Positions 7,629 through 15,878 of a stretch of 64,000 nucleotides of DNA are shown piece after piece (within the stretch, counting starts at the first letter, position 1; the number at the start of each line of letters is the position of its first letter). Under the pieces are notes generated by a model, which ran no database searches, was not told where the DNA came from, and saw only the letters and a program-made list of their open reading frames with translations. The translations under genes were made by a program, and so were the position numbers. Source of the stretch: Chitinophagaceae bacterium (GTDB lineage Bacteria; Bacteroidota; Bacteroidia; Chitinophagales; Chitinophagaceae); assembly GCA_016706055.1 (NCBI GenBank), contig JADJKL010000007.1, positions 186,001-250,000 on the forward strand. Reading direction: 5' to 3'.

Positions 7629-10526
7629 TTACTCAACTAAAACAAAAGCAGCCCAGTAAAATGGAGAGTATTTATTTCGCATATCAGCCTGTGCCTGTTT
7701 AAAAGAGTCATTGATAGTTTTTCCTTTTATCCAATATCCATAAAAGGCTTTCATCAGCTCCGCTGTTTCCTTATCCGGCACCTGCCATAAACTAACTATC
7801 ATTTTTTTGACTCCCGCCATTTTAAAAGCCCGTTGTAAACCAAACACTCCTTCATTTCCTTTCACATCTCCAAGGCCGGTTTCACATGCACTTAAAACAA
7901 CTAATTCTGTATTGCTCAAATTTAATTGCGATATCTCATAAGCTGTTACAATTCCATCTTCTGCTCCTTCAACAGGAGCTTTCCCATTCCAAACATAATT
8001 ACCACCAGAAAGAACTATACCACTTCTTAATAAAGGATCATCCGCAAGAGTGTATGCATTTTGCCTACCGGATGTTGATGCATTTTTATTTTTTTGTTGT
8101 AGAAAAAAACCGTGTGTGGCAATATGTAGTACTTGAGGCGATTGGTTGCTAAAATTTTTCAAGTTTTTTTCTGATGCTTTTTGTTGCATAAACAATTTAG
8201 TCGGTATTCCATTTTTCTTAAATAAAGCCCCAATCTTTTCCACCTCATCGGCCGTACCAGGAAGGTTATTCCATGCGCCGCTACTCATTTCATTTTTTTG
8301 AGGTGCATATAGAGTTGTTGACACTGTTGTAGTATCCATTTTAACATTACGTTGCTTTGCTATTGCAATACTATCCATTGAAAAATCTGCATCGCCAAAT
8401 AATACAATATCCGCAGGTTTTACATTCTGTGCTGTTGTATCATTTAATGCCAATTGTCTTATACTGGTATATTGCTGAAGATTATACTTGTCTATTAGTA
8501 GAGTATTACTATCCACAGGTAATGCCTGAAAAGCAATACTATGTAATTTTTCAGCTGGAGAATAAGCGATATTTTTTATCCCTTTTAAATAAGGCTCAAT
8601 CGGCAACCATATAAGGTTATACAAACGGTTTGCTAATGATATGCTTGATGAATTTCCTAGATCTAAACCACGGTAAAAGCTTTTTACTCTTTTTGATGAA
8701 GTTCTCCCAGCAGAATCAAATAATTGTTGCAGTTGATCTTCTTGGCAAAGAGGTACAAATTTCGGAATAGAATCATTTTTTGTTAGAACTAGTGCGGCAT
8801 ACCTATACACAATCGAATCATCTTTTCCAGAATCAGGAAACTTTACAAACTCAATTGCCGCTTCATCTTCTTTCAGTTTTCGGTATATATCGTTTGTCTT
8901 TATCTGAATGTCTGCTTGCAAGCAGCGAAAATTAGACGAGAGTCTTATTAAATTTTTCTCAAGGTTTTCTGTTTCATCTTCAATTGTTTTTATTTCCAGT
9001 CGCCGTACTTCTTGTGGCAATGAATATTCTTTTGCTAACACAGCTTTATTCGTTTGCCATTGATTATAAAGCTCTCTTACTGTACTATCCTTGTTGTTTC
9101 GCACAAATTCTAATACCATTTTACTGTCAGTTAATAACATTGATTTCGTTAATAAAAGCAGATCAAAGTTCTCCTGATAAAAAGAGGAAGGTGCTTCCGG
9201 ATAAGCAGCTAACAAAGCAAGATTACTTTGCAAAACAAAAAAATTATTAGTGATGTATGTCAATTTTTCTGCTTCGGATAATACAGAAAATAGGCTTTGC
9301 AGGTTATTAATTTTTATGTCGTTTACTTCAGACATAATAGATACCGCTTCAGCATAGCGGCCTTGTTTACGATACAGTTCTGCTAAATTGCTGATTGCCG
9401 AAGAATAGTCTGCATGTTTATTTCCAAAATTCTTCTTAATAACAGCTGCAGATTTTTTGTATAAAGACTCGGCTTCGCTTATCCGATTTGTAAAATTGCA
9501 TAAATAAGCCAGATCGTTCAACGCACCTGCATATTCAAGAGTAGTATTACTTTTGTCTTCTTCCATTGATAAAACTTGCAAAAGCAGGGGTTCCGCTTTT
9601 ACAAATTCATTCATCGATAAATAAAGCTGTCCGAGAGTTCTTGTAATAGTTTGATTACCCGTCCAATTTTCTTTAAGATTGTCTTTAATTAAAGTTGATG
9701 CCTCCAATAAAATCTGCTCTGCTTCCTTATATCGAAACACATCAGTATACAATTCAGCAATATTTGCAAGGCAAGTAATATAAGCTGAGCTAGCAGCTCC
9801 ATTATTTTTTTTAAAAATACTGGCTGCTTTTTTATAATAGTTTTCTGCTTTTTCATTCTGTCCCAAAGCAGCATAAAAGACGGCCACATTGTTTAAGCTA
9901 TTTGCATATTCATCGCTATTTTCTCCACCTATCTTTTTTCTTATTTGTAAAGCAGATAACAATAAAGGCCCTGCCTTTTCAGGCTTTCCCATATTTTTAT
10001 ACAATAACCCCAAATTATTTGTCGTAGTTGCATACTCAAGGCTTTCTGATCCGTTTATTTTTTTTCTTATTTCCACAGCCAAGATAAATAGTGGCTCAGC
10101 GTTATTATATAAGCCAAGGCTTTCATACACTTTGGCTAATTTATTCAGACTAGACGCATATTCAGCATCCGTTTCGCCTTTTTCATTTTTGTAATACTCC
10201 ATTGCTTTTATAAGCAATGGAATTGCCTTATCATCTTGCCCCATTCCATTATAGACTACAGCCAATAGCGTATAGCCTTTAATAAGTTCTTCACTTTTAT
10301 CACCCGAAAGTTTTTGTATCGCTTGATTAGCCAGAATCAATGCCTCTTCCGTCTTTTTCAATTGGCCCTTATTTAGATAAAGGCCCGCAAGCATATTTAA
10401 GTAAGTGGGGTACACTTTATTTTCTTCGCCATAGTTTTCTTTTACAAACACAACTAATTTTTCTGCAAATGGAATTGCCCGGTCAAACTCTTTTCCTTGA
10501 TAATAATAAATGAGACTATCATTCAA
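7629..10526 (-). CDS. TPR-CHAT protein (caspase-like protease), copy 2; 5' end frameshifted
   Basis: Paralogue of the downstream gene with more diverged TPR units (roughly residues 20-400), a helical linker and a C-terminal CHAT domain. His in H-I-A-T-H-G-F-F is near residue 805 and Cys in L-S-A-C-E-T-G near 881. The open frame has no ATG at its 5' end; the only start is a TTG at 10526 inside what should be the mature N-terminus. An ATG at 10597 opens a good signal peptide in another frame that hits a stop after 13 codons. One extra base in the A8 run at 10563-10570 would fuse the two into a normal exported protein. Either a sequencing error or a real frameshift. Confidence 0.85.
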   Translation of the reverse strand: MNDSLIYYYQGKEFDRAIPFAEKLVVFVKENYGEENKVYPTYLNMLAGLYLNKGQLKKTEEALILANQAIQKLSGDKSEELIKGYTLLAVVYNGMGQDDKAIPLLIKAMEYYKNEKGETDAEYASSLNKLAKVYESLGLYNNAEPLFILAVEIRKKINGSESLEYATTTNNLGLLYKNMGKPEKAGPLLLSALQIRKKIGGENSDEYANSLNNVAVFYAALGQNEKAENYYKKAASIFKKNNGAASSAYITCLANIAELYTDVFRYKEAEQILLEASTLIKDNLKENWTGNQTITRTLGQLYLSMNEFVKAEPLLLQVLSMEEDKSNTTLEYAGALNDLAYLCNFTNRISEAESLYKKSAAVIKKNFGNKHADYSSAISNLAELYRKQGRYAEAVSIMSEVNDIKINNLQSLFSVLSEAEKLTYITNNFFVLQSNLALLAAYPEAPSSFYQENFDLLLLTKSMLLTDSKMVLEFVRNNKDSTVRELYNQWQTNKAVLAKEYSLPQEVRRLEIKTIEDETENLEKNLIRLSSNFRCLQADIQIKTNDIYRKLKEDEAAIEFVKFPDSGKDDSIVYRYAALVLTKNDSIPKFVPLCQEDQLQQLFDSAGRTSSKRVKSFYRGLDLGNSSSISLANRLYNLIWLPIEPYLKGIKNIAYSPAEKLHSIAFQALPVDSNTLLIDKYNLQQYTSIRQLALNDTTAQNVKPADIVLFGDADFSMDSIAIAKQRNVKMDTTTVSTTLYAPQKNEMSSGAWNNLPGTADEVEKIGALFKKNGIPTKLFMQQKASEKNLKNFSNQSPQVLHIATHGFFLQQKNKNASTSGRQNAYTLADDPLLRSGIVLSGGNYVWNGKAPVEGAEDGIVTAYEISQLNLSNTELVVLSACETGLGDVKGNEGVFGLQRAFKMAGVKKMIVSLWQVPDKETAELMKAFYGYWIKGKTINDSFKQAQADMRNKYSPFYWAAFVLVE

Positions 10527-10597
10527 ATCCTTAAAAGTTTGTGATTGGGCATTTTTTATGCTAAAAAAAAGTAAAAGAGGATTAAGAATTTCTTCAT
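10527..10597 (-). other. Out-of-frame signal-peptide segment of CHAT copy 2
   Basis: On the minus strand, ATG at 10597 gives M-K-K-F-L-I-L-F-Y-F-F and then a stop. Past the T8 run the other frame reads S-I-K-N-A-Q-S-Q-T-F-K-D-L and continues into the CHAT gene. A ninth T joins the halves into a signal peptide resembling that of copy 1. Confidence 0.6.
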
Positions 10598-10662
10598 TGA
10601 ATTATTATACGTCTTTAAAAGTACGGCATTAGGACGTTCCTTATATACCCAATAGTTGGTAT

Positions 10663-10692
10663 AAAAAAGAGATGCTACGGTTGCACCTCTTT
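10663..10692 (-). terminator. Rho-independent terminator of asnS
   Basis: On the minus strand AAAGAGGTGC, a 7-nt region, then GCATCTCTTT followed by a U tract: a 10-bp stem with one G-U pair about 27 bp past the asnS stop. A classic intrinsic terminator separating asnS from the CHAT genes. Confidence 0.75.
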
Positions 10693-10718
10693 AAAAAGTA
10701 TTGTATTTGTGAGCACTT

Positions 10719-12173
10719 TTAAAACTCTGCACTTCCCGGTGTTCTCGGAAAAGCAATTACGTCTCTGATATTCGTCATACCAGTTACAAATTGTACCATT
10801 CTTTCAAAGCCTAATCCAAAACCTGCATGTGGCACAGTTCCAAATCTTCTGGTGTCAAGATACCACCACATTTCATCAGTAGGAATATGCATTTCCTTCA
10901 TTCTTGCTTCCAGTTTATCCAATCTTTCTTCTCTTTGTGAGCCGCCAACTATTTCTCCTATGCCCGGTGCAAGAATATCCATGGCCGCAACGGTTTCTTT
11001 TCCGGTTTCACAGCCATCATTTTGTCGCATATAAAACGATTTGATAGCAGCAGGATAATTAGTCAGTATAACTGGTTTTTTAAAATGCTTTTCAACTAAA
11101 TACCTCTCATGCTCACTTTGCAAATCCATTCCCCAACCTGTTATTTCATACTGGAATTTCTTTTTCTTATTCTGGTTGCTGTTTTTTAAAATATCAATTG
11201 CTTCTGTATAGGTTAATCTTTCAAAACTATTATTCAATACAAATTCTAGTTTTTCAATCAATCCCATTTCGCTGCGCTTATCCTGTGGCAATAGTTTTTC
11301 TTCTTCCGCTAATCGCTGCGCCAGAAATTCTAGATCTTCTTTATTATTATCAATTACATACTTAATAAGATATTGAATAAACTCTTCTGCAAGGTTTGCA
11401 TTGTCTTCCAGATCATAAAAAGCCATTTCGGGTTCTATCATCCAGAATTCTGCAAGGTGTCTTGCAGTGTTACTATTTTCTGCCCGAAATGTTGGGCCGA
11501 ATGTATAAATATCACCAAAAGCTGTTGCGCCAAGTTCACCTTCTAACTGTCCGCTCACCGTTAAGTTAGTCGCTCTTCCAAAAAAATCTTCTTTAAAATC
11601 TATTTTACCTGCATCATCTCTGCTCGCAGAACCATCAACAGGTAAAGTAGTTACTTTAAACATTTCACCAGCACCTTCTGCATCACTTGCAGTAATGATG
11701 GGTGTGTGCATGTATAAGAATCCTTTGTCGTTAAAAAATTTATGTACTGCAAATGCTAACGCATGTCTTACTCTGAAAACAGAACCGAATGTATTAGTAC
11801 GAAAACGCAGATGTGCTTTCTCTCTTAAAAATTCAAGGCTATGTTTTTTTGGTTGTAAGGGATATTTTTCTGCATCACTGTCACCGAGTATTTCAATAGT
11901 AGCGGCTTTTAAATCCATCTTCTGGCCTTTGCCCAAAGAAGCTTCGATAACACCTGTTACTTTGAGCGAAGCCGAAGTTGTTATTCTTTTCAATAACTCA
12001 TCATCAAACTTGCCTAGCTCTACCACCACCTGCAAGTTATTATTAGTGCTGCCATCATTTAATGCAATAAACTGATTATTGCGAAAGGTTCTTACCCAGC
12101 CCATTACAATTACTTCCTGACCCTGCGGCTCCTGCGCCAGCAGCTCTTTTATTTTAATTCTCTTACTGAACAT
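10719..12173 (-). CDS. asnS: Asparaginyl-tRNA synthetase
   Basis: Class IIb aminoacyl-tRNA synthetase charging tRNA-Asn. An N-terminal OB-fold anticodon-binding domain (about residues 8-110) precedes the catalytic domain with class II motif 2 (T-F-R-A-E-N-S-N-T-A-R-H-L-A-E-F) and motif 3 near the C-terminus (G-F-G-L-G-F-E-R). The A-E-N-S-N-T signature distinguishes AsnRS from AspRS. The frame extends 7 codons upstream to a TTG, but the ATG at 12173 fits the family and a nearby -7 box. Length (484 aa) is normal. Monocistronic, with its own promoter and terminator. Confidence 0.95.
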   Translation of the reverse strand: MFSKRIKIKELLAQEPQGQEVIVMGWVRTFRNNQFIALNDGSTNNNLQVVVELGKFDDELLKRITTSASLKVTGVIEASLGKGQKMDLKAATIEILGDSDAEKYPLQPKKHSLEFLREKAHLRFRTNTFGSVFRVRHALAFAVHKFFNDKGFLYMHTPIITASDAEGAGEMFKVTTLPVDGSASRDDAGKIDFKEDFFGRATNLTVSGQLEGELGATAFGDIYTFGPTFRAENSNTARHLAEFWMIEPEMAFYDLEDNANLAEEFIQYLIKYVIDNNKEDLEFLAQRLAEEEKLLPQDKRSEMGLIEKLEFVLNNSFERLTYTEAIDILKNSNQNKKKKFQYEITGWGMDLQSEHERYLVEKHFKKPVILTNYPAAIKSFYMRQNDGCETGKETVAAMDILAPGIGEIVGGSQREERLDKLEARMKEMHIPTDEMWWYLDTRRFGTVPHAGFGLGFERMVQFVTGMTNIRDVIAFPRTPGSAEF

Positions 12174-12191
12174 ACTCCGATTTTTGGAAAG

Positions 12192-12199
12192 CAAAGATA
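12192..12199 (-). promoter_or_regulatory. Bacteroidota-type -7 box upstream of asnS
   Basis: The minus strand reads TATCTTTG, a perfect match to the TAnnTTTG box of the Bacteroidota housekeeping sigma factor, 18 bp before the asnS ATG. No clear -33 TTG was found at the right spacing. Confidence 0.5.
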
Positions 12200-12259
12200 A
12201 GGCAGGGCTTGCAGGTTAAAATTTCAGATTTAAACAAAGCAAATTCGTCCGGAACAATA

Positions 12260-13762
12260 TCATTTTTTGATCTTATATATGTGCCAAGTTTCATTTACGT
12301 TATGTTTTGGATTCAATTGATACGCAATTTTATCAATAAGCCCTGGCTTAATATCTGTTTCATACTGAAGTTCAGGATACATTATTTTAAGCCGGTTTAA
12401 CCTTTCTTCAAAATGTTTATTTCCTGACATGATGATATAGTTTGGAAGTGGATAAGTTCCTTTATCTATATATTGGGTAAGTACGGGTAATGAGTCATTC
12501 ATTTTCAGTTCATAATAATTGAATTGTTTCCCTAAATAAAACAATGGCGGTCTAGGCGACCCGTTATCACTTTCCATAATCAAATTAGAAACATCTCCTT
12601 TTTTGTATAGATAAACCATTGCTTCAACTCTTGATCGTTTGCTATAGGTCACACTAATCACAAGCAAAGCAATTGTATTCAGCACTATAAACCAACCCAT
12701 AAAAAATTTTGTTGATTTAACAAGCCACTTTTTATTGGAATACTGATTATATAATTCTTTGAAGCCAATAATGCCCAGCATTAAAAAATATGGTATAAAA
12801 GGAAGGATAAACCGCTCCTGCTTATTACTGTAATATGAATGAAAAGCAAAAAATAACAGCGAACCCCAAAATAACATTTTACTTGCCGGGTTCATCCTCG
12901 CCGTATAAATATAGCCTGCGGCCAATAATAAAAAAGGGAAGCCCCAAACAAGACCAGCCACAGTGCCAATATACTGATACCAAGGACCCTGCGGTTGCAT
13001 TTCAATATTTGTCTTATCAGAATTAAAGCGGAGATATTCAGCTACAGAAGCGAAGGGATCGCCATAGTAAACTGTATCAAACAAACCTTGTGTAAGCATG
13101 AATCCTATTACTGAAAAAACCGCAAAGGCTAATCCCTTTTTAATTTGCCCTTTTTGAAACAACAAGAAAATGCCAATGCCAACCGGAATAAAGACTATTT
13201 GCAGACGTACTGAAAATGCAAGTGCAAAAAACAAGGTTGAAAGAAAGATAGATCTATAAGAAAATTTATTGTCTGCAATATGATAACCAGCAATTAATAA
13301 AAAGGGAACACATACAAATTCACGGAGATTCCTTACAGCCATAAATGGGAATATCCAGAAAATGGCCATAGCAAGGGCAACAATGATTCCCGTTTTTTTA
13401 TTCCTCGTAAGTCTAATTGTAAGCTTGTATCCATAAAAAATACTAAGTAAAGAAAATAATGCATGGATAAGTCTTGACACAAACGTTATTTGTTCTGGAT
13501 CATTTAGCCCAAGGAGATGACAACCTTTAAATATCAAGTAAAGAAATCCAGGATATATCAAACTGAACACATGGACATTGCTCCCCGTCCATAGAAATGA
13601 AATTCCGTGTTGCCAGCGATCAACGAGTTCAAGAGTTTCAAAATGATCATCGTGAAAACCATATCCCTTTGAATAAAATACAGCAAGAAGTCTGAACAAA
13701 AGTCCAATTAACAATACCTGCTTTATTGTTAATTTATTCAACAACCCTGTATTAGTTAGCAT
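12260..13762 (-). CDS. GT-C fold membrane glycosyltransferase (GT22/GT39-like)
   Basis: Polytopic membrane protein (500 aa) with roughly ten hydrophobic helices and a soluble C-terminal part. The first loop holds H-D-D-H-F-E-T (about residue 37), the acidic motif that GT-C enzymes using polyprenyl-phosphate sugars carry between helices 1 and 2; the form resembles GT22 (Alg9/PIG-M-like) mannosyltransferases. Donor and acceptor cannot be read from the sequence. It stands alone on the minus strand, transcribed towards asnS. Confidence 0.7.
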   Translation of the reverse strand: MLTNTGLLNKLTIKQVLLIGLLFRLLAVFYSKGYGFHDDHFETLELVDRWQHGISFLWTGSNVHVFSLIYPGFLYLIFKGCHLLGLNDPEQITFVSRLIHALFSLLSIFYGYKLTIRLTRNKKTGIIVALAMAIFWIFPFMAVRNLREFVCVPFLLIAGYHIADNKFSYRSIFLSTLFFALAFSVRLQIVFIPVGIGIFLLFQKGQIKKGLAFAVFSVIGFMLTQGLFDTVYYGDPFASVAEYLRFNSDKTNIEMQPQGPWYQYIGTVAGLVWGFPFLLLAAGYIYTARMNPASKMLFWGSLLFFAFHSYYSNKQERFILPFIPYFLMLGIIGFKELYNQYSNKKWLVKSTKFFMGWFIVLNTIALLVISVTYSKRSRVEAMVYLYKKGDVSNLIMESDNGSPRPPLFYLGKQFNYYELKMNDSLPVLTQYIDKGTYPLPNYIIMSGNKHFEERLNRLKIMYPELQYETDIKPGLIDKIAYQLNPKHNVNETWHIYKIKK

Positions 13763-13871
13763 TGTTTACTTTGTTTATATTTTTAGAAAAGACCATATTA
13801 AAAATACAATATTTATTAGCCTAATAGAAACTTAAAAAAGGAAGTATGAGTTTTTTTGAATAAGAGATTGA

Positions 13872-14036
13872 TGGAAGACAGAACAAAACAGAAATATTGT
13901 TCAGATTATTACTCCTTATGAAAGAAAGATTATAGGGGATGAAAAATCTTTATACGACGTATCAACAGTTTTCAATTTGGGAAGGAGAAACGGTGGACAA
14001 TCCAATTTCAAAAAATATATTGAAGCTATAAATTAA
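13872..14036 (+). pseudogene. Coding-like remnant, C-terminal end of a lost gene
   Basis: A 54-codon stretch without a start codon follows an in-frame TGA and ends at TAA 14034. Its composition looks protein-like (I-I-T-P-Y-E-R-K and Y-D-V-S-T-V-F-N-L), unlike the AT-rich noise beside it. I do not recognise the family. The remaining gap sequence (13763-13871) holds nothing I can name. Confidence 0.25.
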
Positions 14037-14043
14037 ATCGTCT

Positions 14044-14424
14044 CTAATAAATCTGCCACTTTTCTTTTATCAAGTCACGGACTTTTCTAAAATCCTCCTC
14101 ATTCATATCTCTGGGATCGGGAATTTGCCAATCAATAAATTTTTTAGCCGGCATCCAAGGGCAAGCGTCGCCACAACCCATTGTAACAACTGCATCAAAA
14201 GGAGCAAATTCTTTTACCTGCTCTAAATCTTTTGAACGATGTTTTTTTAAATCATAGCCAAGTTCTTTCATCGCTTCAATCGCTTTCTGATTTATTCTAC
14301 CGGATGGTTTTGAACCGGAGCTGTAGGCTTCTATTTCATCTCCGCCTATCATTTTGGCAAATGCTTGGCTCATTTGAGACCGGTTGCTATTTTCTATACA
14401 AACGAAAAGAATTTTTTTTGACAT
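14044..14424 (-). CDS. arsC: Thioredoxin-coupled arsenate reductase (LMW phosphatase fold)
   Basis: Reduces arsenate to arsenite. It has the low-molecular-weight tyrosine phosphatase P-loop C-I-E-N-S-N-R-S near residue 9 and two further Cys in M-G-C-G-D-A-C-P, the resolving cysteines of the thioredoxin-type ArsC family, plus the D-P-R-D motif. The frame is open 33 codons further upstream, but that stretch overlaps a hairpin and the Cys-rich ORF in another frame; the ATG at 14424 gives a canonical N-terminus (M-S-K-K-I-L-F-V-C). Last gene of the arsR-arsM-arsC cluster. Confidence 0.92.
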   Translation of the reverse strand: MSKKILFVCIENSNRSQMSQAFAKMIGGDEIEAYSSGSKPSGRINQKAIEAMKELGYDLKKHRSKDLEQVKEFAPFDAVVTMGCGDACPWMPAKKFIDWQIPDPRDMNEEDFRKVRDLIKEKWQIY

Positions 14425-14436
14425 CCCAGTAAAGAT

Positions 14437-14464
14437 AAAGAGTCCCGCATTGGCAGGACTCTTT
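14437..14464 (-). terminator. Hairpin between the Cys-rich ORF and arsC
   Basis: Perfect 9-bp inverted repeat (AAAGAGTCC / GGACTCTTT) with a 10-nt loop, 7 bp after the small ORF stop and 12 bp before the arsC ATG. The minus-strand tract after it is T-rich but interrupted, so it may attenuate rather than end transcription into arsC. Confidence 0.5.
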
Positions 14465-14470
14465 TGTTTT

Positions 14471-14557
14471 TTAGCAACATCCAATACCGCCATCATTTCC
14501 GCAGCAAATACTTCCTGCTTCACAACAGTTTGGATTCTTTTGAATTTTTGTGTTCAT
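14471..14557 (-). CDS. 28-aa cysteine-rich small protein in the ars operon
   Basis: Short ORF with three Cys-Cys pairs (residues 11-12, 18-19, 27-28): N-C-C-E-A-G-S-I-C-C-G, then G-I-G-C-C and stop. Its leader and first codons closely copy those of arsM (AAAAAGTATA, one variable base, CC, ATGAACAC), and its Cys motif resembles the arsM C-terminus (N-C-C-E-P-G-S-G-C-C). It sits between arsM and arsC, 36 bp after arsM. A thiol-rich arsenite-binding peptide is a reasonable inference, and origin by internal deletion of an arsM duplicate is plausible. Not proven to be translated. Confidence 0.55.
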   Translation of the reverse strand: MNTKIQKNPNCCEAGSICCGNDGGIGCC

Positions 14558-14593
14558 GGCTATACTTTTTATGATAAAAAAATAAGTGACACA

Positions 14594-15448
14594 TTAACAA
14601 CAACCGCTTCCCGGTTCACAACAATTGCGGTCATCTTTTGTAGGCTTTTCTGCATAAACGGTAATACTTGAAATTTTTACAGCGCCATTTTTATAGGCAA
14701 TAATTTCTTCAGCATTTAAATAATTTGTCAGCACATCATCTGGTAGGATAATCGCTTTATCTTTTTGTAAAGTGATATTAGTAAAGCCTGCTTCTTTGAT
14801 AGTATCGAGATATTCCTTTTTTTGAATAGCACCGGTTACACAACCAGCATATAACTCCGCCACATTTCTCCATTTTTCAGGTAGTTCTCCTTCCAATACA
14901 ATATCAGAAATAGAAAAATGACCGCCTGGCTTTAATACCCTATAAATTTCACTGATGACTTTGTGTTTGTTAGGAACAAGATTTAATACACAGTTACTCA
15001 CAATTACATCAGCATAATTAGCAGTAACAGGCATGTCATCAATATCGCCTTGGCGAAATTCAACATTCTGTAATCCCAACTTTTCTGCATTTGCTCTGGC
15101 CTTCGCAATCATTGCTTCGGTAAAATCAATACCGATTACTTTTCCTTTTTCTCCTGTAAACTTCCTTGCAATAAAAACATCATTACCTGCGCCGCTTCCC
15201 AAATCAATTACAGTGTCGCCTTCTTTTATTTTGGCGAACTCTGTGGGAAGTCCGCAACCTAATCCCAGATCTGCATCAGCATTATAACCTTCGAGTTTTG
15301 TATAATCTTCTGACATAATATTGTACACATCCGTACCACAACTTCCGGTAGCACCGCAACAAGAAGTTTCATTTTGTTCTTTTGATTGATTAGCTATCGC
15401 CGTATATTTTTCACGGACCATTTCTTTAATTTCTTCGTTTGTGTTCAT
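14594..15448 (-). CDS. arsM: Arsenite S-adenosylmethionine methyltransferase
   Basis: Methylates As(III) with SAM to mono-, di- and trimethyl arsenicals in the cytoplasm. The Rossmann SAM-binding motif (V-I-D-L-G-S-G-A-G-N-D) is near residue 81, and conserved arsenic-binding cysteines occur in the N-terminal C-C-G-A region, in V-S-N-C-V-L-N-L and in Y-A-G-C-V. The Cys-rich tail ends G-S-G-C-C. Length 284 aa is normal. It follows arsR by 27 bp. Confidence 0.95.
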   Translation of the reverse strand: MNTNEEIKEMVREKYTAIANQSKEQNETSCCGATGSCGTDVYNIMSEDYTKLEGYNADADLGLGCGLPTEFAKIKEGDTVIDLGSGAGNDVFIARKFTGEKGKVIGIDFTEAMIAKARANAEKLGLQNVEFRQGDIDDMPVTANYADVIVSNCVLNLVPNKHKVISEIYRVLKPGGHFSISDIVLEGELPEKWRNVAELYAGCVTGAIQKKEYLDTIKEAGFTNITLQKDKAIILPDDVLTNYLNAEEIIAYKNGAVKISSITVYAEKPTKDDRNCCEPGSGCC

Positions 15449-15475
15449 GGTTATACTTTTTAAGTGAATAATAAT

Positions 15476-15811
15476 TTAACAACAGGCTTTTTCGTTATTT
15501 ACTTTCAGTTTTGCAAATAGGAAGTTGAACTCAGCATTGAATTTTTCGAATGCTTTCCAGTTAATACAATAACAACTGCGGGGTCCGTCAATAGTACCAG
15601 TTATCAAACCAGCTGTTTTTAATTCTTTTAAATGCTGTGATACGGTGGACTGGGCTAGTGGCAACAGCTCTACAATCTCACCACATATACATTGGTTTCG
15701 CTGTGCCAATACTTTCAAGATGGATATTCTTGCAGGGTGGCTCATCGCCTTGGCAAAATTGGCAAGATCCTGTTCTTTCTGGGTAAACTCTTCTTTTTTA
15801 TGAATGGCCAT
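15476..15811 (-). CDS. arsR: ArsR/SmtB family metalloregulatory repressor
   Basis: Winged-helix repressor (111 aa) likely released from DNA by arsenite. The metal site is probably Q-C-I-C-G (about residues 41-44), equivalent to the E-L-C-V-C-D motif of classical ArsR; the recognition helix is A-Q-S-T-V-S-Q-H-L-K-E-L. An extra C-C pair ends the protein. It is first in the operon, directly behind an operator-like repeat overlapping the promoter, so autoregulation is expected. Confidence 0.92.
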   Translation of the reverse strand: MAIHKKEEFTQKEQDLANFAKAMSHPARISILKVLAQRNQCICGEIVELLPLAQSTVSQHLKELKTAGLITGTIDGPRSCYCINWKAFEKFNAEFNFLFAKLKVNNEKACC

Positions 15812-15824
15812 AATTAAATCTTAT

Positions 15825-15860
15825 ATCGCAAATATACGATTAAAGAAATAAGACCACCAA
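15825..15860 (-). promoter_or_regulatory. ars operon promoter with overlapping operator
   Basis: On the minus strand TTTG (-33) lies about 21 bp upstream of TATATTTG (-7, 15829-15836), matching the Bacteroidota promoter pattern. The -7 box is flanked exactly by ATCG and CGAT (15825-15840), an inverted repeat suited to a dimeric ArsR. The arsR ATG is 13 bp further on. Confidence 0.65.
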
Positions 15861-15878
15861 ATAAATTTTAATTGTTTT

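Noticed and set aside
14424..14523. N-terminal extension of arsC
   Set aside because: The extra 33 codons overlap a hairpin and the Cys-rich ORF in another frame, and ArsC proteins start at M-S-K-K-I-L-F.
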